From: Bog-473 sp963738135
GTDB lineage: Bacteria > Actinomycetota > Acidimicrobiia > Acidimicrobiales > RAAP-2
Length of the DNA stretch: 64,000 nt
Reading direction: 5' to 3'
NCBI GenBank assembly: GCA_963738135.1
Contig: CAVTVK010000005.1
Span: forward strand, 310,001-374,000
Shown here: piece after piece, positions 59,364 through 64,000 of the stretch
How the letters are laid out: every line of letters begins with the position of its first letter
Numbering within the stretch: position 1 is the stretch's first letter
Position numbers and translations under genes: made by a program
The notes under the pieces: generated by a model
Databases searched by the model: none
The model's input: only the letters and a program-made list of their open reading frames with translations
What the model was told of the DNA's origin: nothing

Positions 59364-60047
59364 ATGACAACGACAGAGCAGACAACCGAGAGTGGCGTGA
59401 AGGTCGTCGGGGCGCCCGCACCGGACGAGGGGTCGTCCCCGGCGGAACCACTTCGCCGTCCGAAGCGGCACCAGGGGACCGGAGATGACGGTGTCCCGAG
59501 CCGTCGGGCCTTCCGGCTCGTCAGCCTGGTCGCCGCGCTCGGGATCGTGGGCACCTTGGTGTTCGGGATCCTCTGGACCACCAAGAGCGGCGCCGGTCCG
59601 GTGCAGGACCCCGCCGTCGTCAGTGCGTCCCGCGCCTTCCTGACGGACTTCTTCAACTTCAACGCCAAGACGGTCGATGCGGATTTCAACGCCGTCGGCG
59701 GCATGGCCACCGGTGCCTTTGCGAACCAGGCGCAGCAGTTCTTCAACGCGTCCATCCGCAAGGCGCTCGAGCAGGCCCTGGCCGAATCACGCGGGCAGAT
59801 CCGCTACCTGGCCGTCCAGGCGGAGAACGAGGGTGCCGGCACCTCCTCGGTCTACGCCGTCGTCGATCAGACGTACGTCAACAACAAGATCAGCACGCCC
59901 CAGGCCGATGTCGTCCGCCTGATCGCCGACCTAAAGCAGGTCAACGACGTGTGGAAGATCTCCGGTGTCACCGTGCTCGAAGGTGCCACTCCTGGCAGCA
60001 CGGGCAGCGCCTCGGGCTCATCGGGCTCCAGCGTCCCCGGGCAGTAG
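59364..60047 (+). CDS. MCE-associated membrane protein (Mas)
   Basis: The 227-aa protein has a disordered cytoplasmic N-terminus of about 50 residues, one TM helix (LVSLVAALGIVGTLVFGILWTT) and an extracytoplasmic domain of the MCE-associated type (VSASRAFLTDFFNFNAKTVDADFNAVGGMATGAFANQAQQFF, VYAVVDQTYVNNK, VWKISGVTVLE). It is 65 bases behind mceF and probably helps stability of the MCE complex. The C-terminus is Ser/Gly-rich. Confidence 0.85.
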   Translation: MTTTEQTTESGVKVVGAPAPDEGSSPAEPLRRPKRHQGTGDDGVPSRRAFRLVSLVAALGIVGTLVFGILWTTKSGAGPVQDPAVVSASRAFLTDFFNFNAKTVDADFNAVGGMATGAFANQAQQFFNASIRKALEQALAESRGQIRYLAVQAENEGAGTSSVYAVVDQTYVNNKISTPQADVVRLIADLKQVNDVWKISGVTVLEGATPGSTGSASGSSGSSVPGQ

Positions 60048-60408
60048 TCGGTCCGACCGTGCGTAGGATGAGGGCGGGCTGCGTGCGGGTCTGTGGTTGA
60101 AAGTCGAGGCCAGTCGCAGGCAAAACGACCCACGTAAGGCGACTTGTGGTCGCTGAGCATGGTGCGGCTTAGAGGTAAGCCCTGCCCGCTGCGTCCCCGG
60201 CTGTCGGGGGCGGGTGGAGACGAGGCGATGCGCGCCATCACGGTGCCGTTGGGTAGGGCGGCTCGCCGCCGTACCGCCGGGACCGGCGCGTTACCCTCGC
60301 GGCAGGCGAGTGTGGGGTCAAAGACCAGGTCAGCCGCACGCAGCCCCATTTCGTCGCGTCGGCCCCGCGGCGGCTCCGGCGCGCCACGGCCGGTAGGATC
60401 CTTGTGCC
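60048..60408. other. 361-base gap before secA, with a hairpin
   Basis: A nested hairpin at 60185-60214 (CCCGC, CCCCG, loop GCTGT, CGGGG, GCGGG) could end the MCE transcript. The rest is GC-rich with potential for secondary structure on the secA leader, but I recognise no riboswitch or small RNA. No gene is supported. Confidence 0.45.
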
Positions 60409-63190
<2,782 letters not shown>

Positions 63191-63204
<14 letters not shown>

Positions 63205-64000
63205 CGGGCCGACGGCCGATCTCCCCCGCGACTTCACATCCGAGCTCGGAGCGCTAGGGGAGCGGCTGGCCGAGGCCGAGCGGTATCTCGGACGGGAGAA
63301 GCTCGAAGTGCGCCGGACTGAGCTCGAGGCCGAGGTGGCCCGGCCCGACCTGTGGGACGACGCCGACAACGCGCGCGCGGTCACCAAGGAGCTCGGACGC
63401 GTCTCCGCCGATCTCGAGCAGCTCGACACGCTGCGCAGCGCGCTCGACGACGCGCAGGCACTCCTCGAGCTGACGCAGGAGTCCGCCGGCGAGGGGACCG
63501 GTGATGCCGCGTTCGACGCCGAGCTGATCGAGATGGTCGACGCTCTCGGGACGCGGCTCGGGGCGCTCGAACTGCAATCGCTCTTCTCCGGCGAGTACGA
63601 CGAGTTCGACGCTGTCTGTGAAGTGCACGCCGGCGCGGGCGGCACGGACGCACAGGACTGGACCGAGATACTCCTGCGCATGTACCAGCGCTGGGCCGAA
63701 CGGCGCGGCTTCACCGTCGAGGTGGACGAGGCGACCGAGGGGCAGGAGGCTGGGCTGCTCTCAGCCACCTTCATCGTCCACGGCCGGTTCGCCTACGGGC
63801 TGCTGGCCACCGAGCGCGGTGTGCACCGCCTGGTCCGGATGTCGCCCTTCGATTCGCAGCACCGCCGCCAGACCAGCTTCGCCTCCATGGACGTCACGCC
63901 CTTCCTCGAAGACGTGTCGTCGGAGGTCGAGATCGACGAGAAAGACCTGCGTATCGACACTTATCGCTCCTCGGGGGCCGGCGGCCAGCACGTCAACAAG
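63191..64000 (+). CDS. prfB: Peptide chain release factor 2, 5' part
   Basis: ATG 63191 lies 14 bases before the secA stop. The frame is open to the window edge (270 codons). It has the RF2 N-terminal helices (LGREKLEVRRTELEAEVARPDLWDD), the domain 2 start (EVHAGAGGTDAQDWTEILLRMY), and ends in the catalytic GGQ loop (YRSSGAGGQHVNK). The tripeptide anticodon region (HRLVRMSPFDSQHRRQTSFAS) contains SPF, a variant of the SPF motif that reads UGA and UAA. No programmed-frameshift signal (CTTTGAC) is present. Confidence 0.95.

Noticed and set aside
60048..60408. Riboswitch or small RNA before secA
   Set aside because: Some hairpin potential is present, but no consensus of a known class (cobalamin, c-di-GMP, ydaO, SRP RNA, 6C) could be matched by eye.

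Overview
The window is about 64 kb of a high-GC chromosome from an actinobacterium. Supporting signs are two YrbE permeases with six MCE proteins and an Mkl/MceG-type ATPase, an F420-type oxidoreductase pair, a type II glutamine synthetase, many GTG/TTG starts and densely overlapping (ATGA/GTGA) operons. The mixture of genes would fit class Acidimicrobiia, but that placement is inference and no rRNA is present to test it.

Layout. 0-1.5 kb: the end of an ABC ATPase gene, a septal GlpR/SepX-like membrane protein and a tRNA-Ala. 1.5-15 kb: an accessory and partly decaying region. It holds an MBL-fold protein, a TetR-controlled AKR-SDR-cupin operon with three single-base frameshifts and a truncated cupin, an MMPL exporter with a fused histidine kinase-response regulator, a RidA remnant, and a MarR-controlled LLM oxidoreductase with an F420-reductase/SnoaL fusion and a duplicated gene fragment. 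14.8-33.9 kb: a stress and envelope block (DUF6325, SulP, a STAND/LuxR regulator, PLDc_N-SHOCT proteins, DUF2252, ClC channel, K+ channel, YihY, arylsulfatase, GAP-family protein, SRPBCC, MFS, PRC-barrel). 34.1-35.5 kb: a DEAD-box helicase fused to a cold-shock domain with no standard start codon. 35.5-45.2 kb: a divergent Tad (Flp) pilus locus, complete from prepilin peptidase to pilin. 45.7-49.3 kb: glutamine synthetase, the MCE ATPase and a membrane-anchored ECF sigma factor with a tandem-repeat tail. 49.7-60.0 kb: the MCE lipid-transport operon. 60.4-64 kb: secA and the start of prfB.

The most interesting signal is a family of five promoters between 15.65 and 27.03 kb with identical geometry: a 20-bp palindrome (RTCACCC-N6-GGGTGAY), the dinucleotide GA, 19 further bases and a -10 hexamer (CATACT, CACAAT or GATACT). 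The palindrome is centred near -43, the position of a class II activator. The sites drive DUF6325, a 71-aa protein, a small membrane protein and two paralogous PLDc_N proteins. One site lies directly between the 71-aa gene and the large STAND/LuxR regulator, which is the obvious candidate activator. I read this as an undescribed stress regulon.

Single-base frameshifts occur in the AKR gene, the SDR gene (two), the Tad-locus LuxR gene and the fourth MCE gene. In each, one base restores the expected protein and, in several cases, the stop-start overlap with a neighbour. Most lie in short base runs, so residual assembly error is as likely as real decay. The RidA remnant, truncated cupin and reductase fragment look like real decay.
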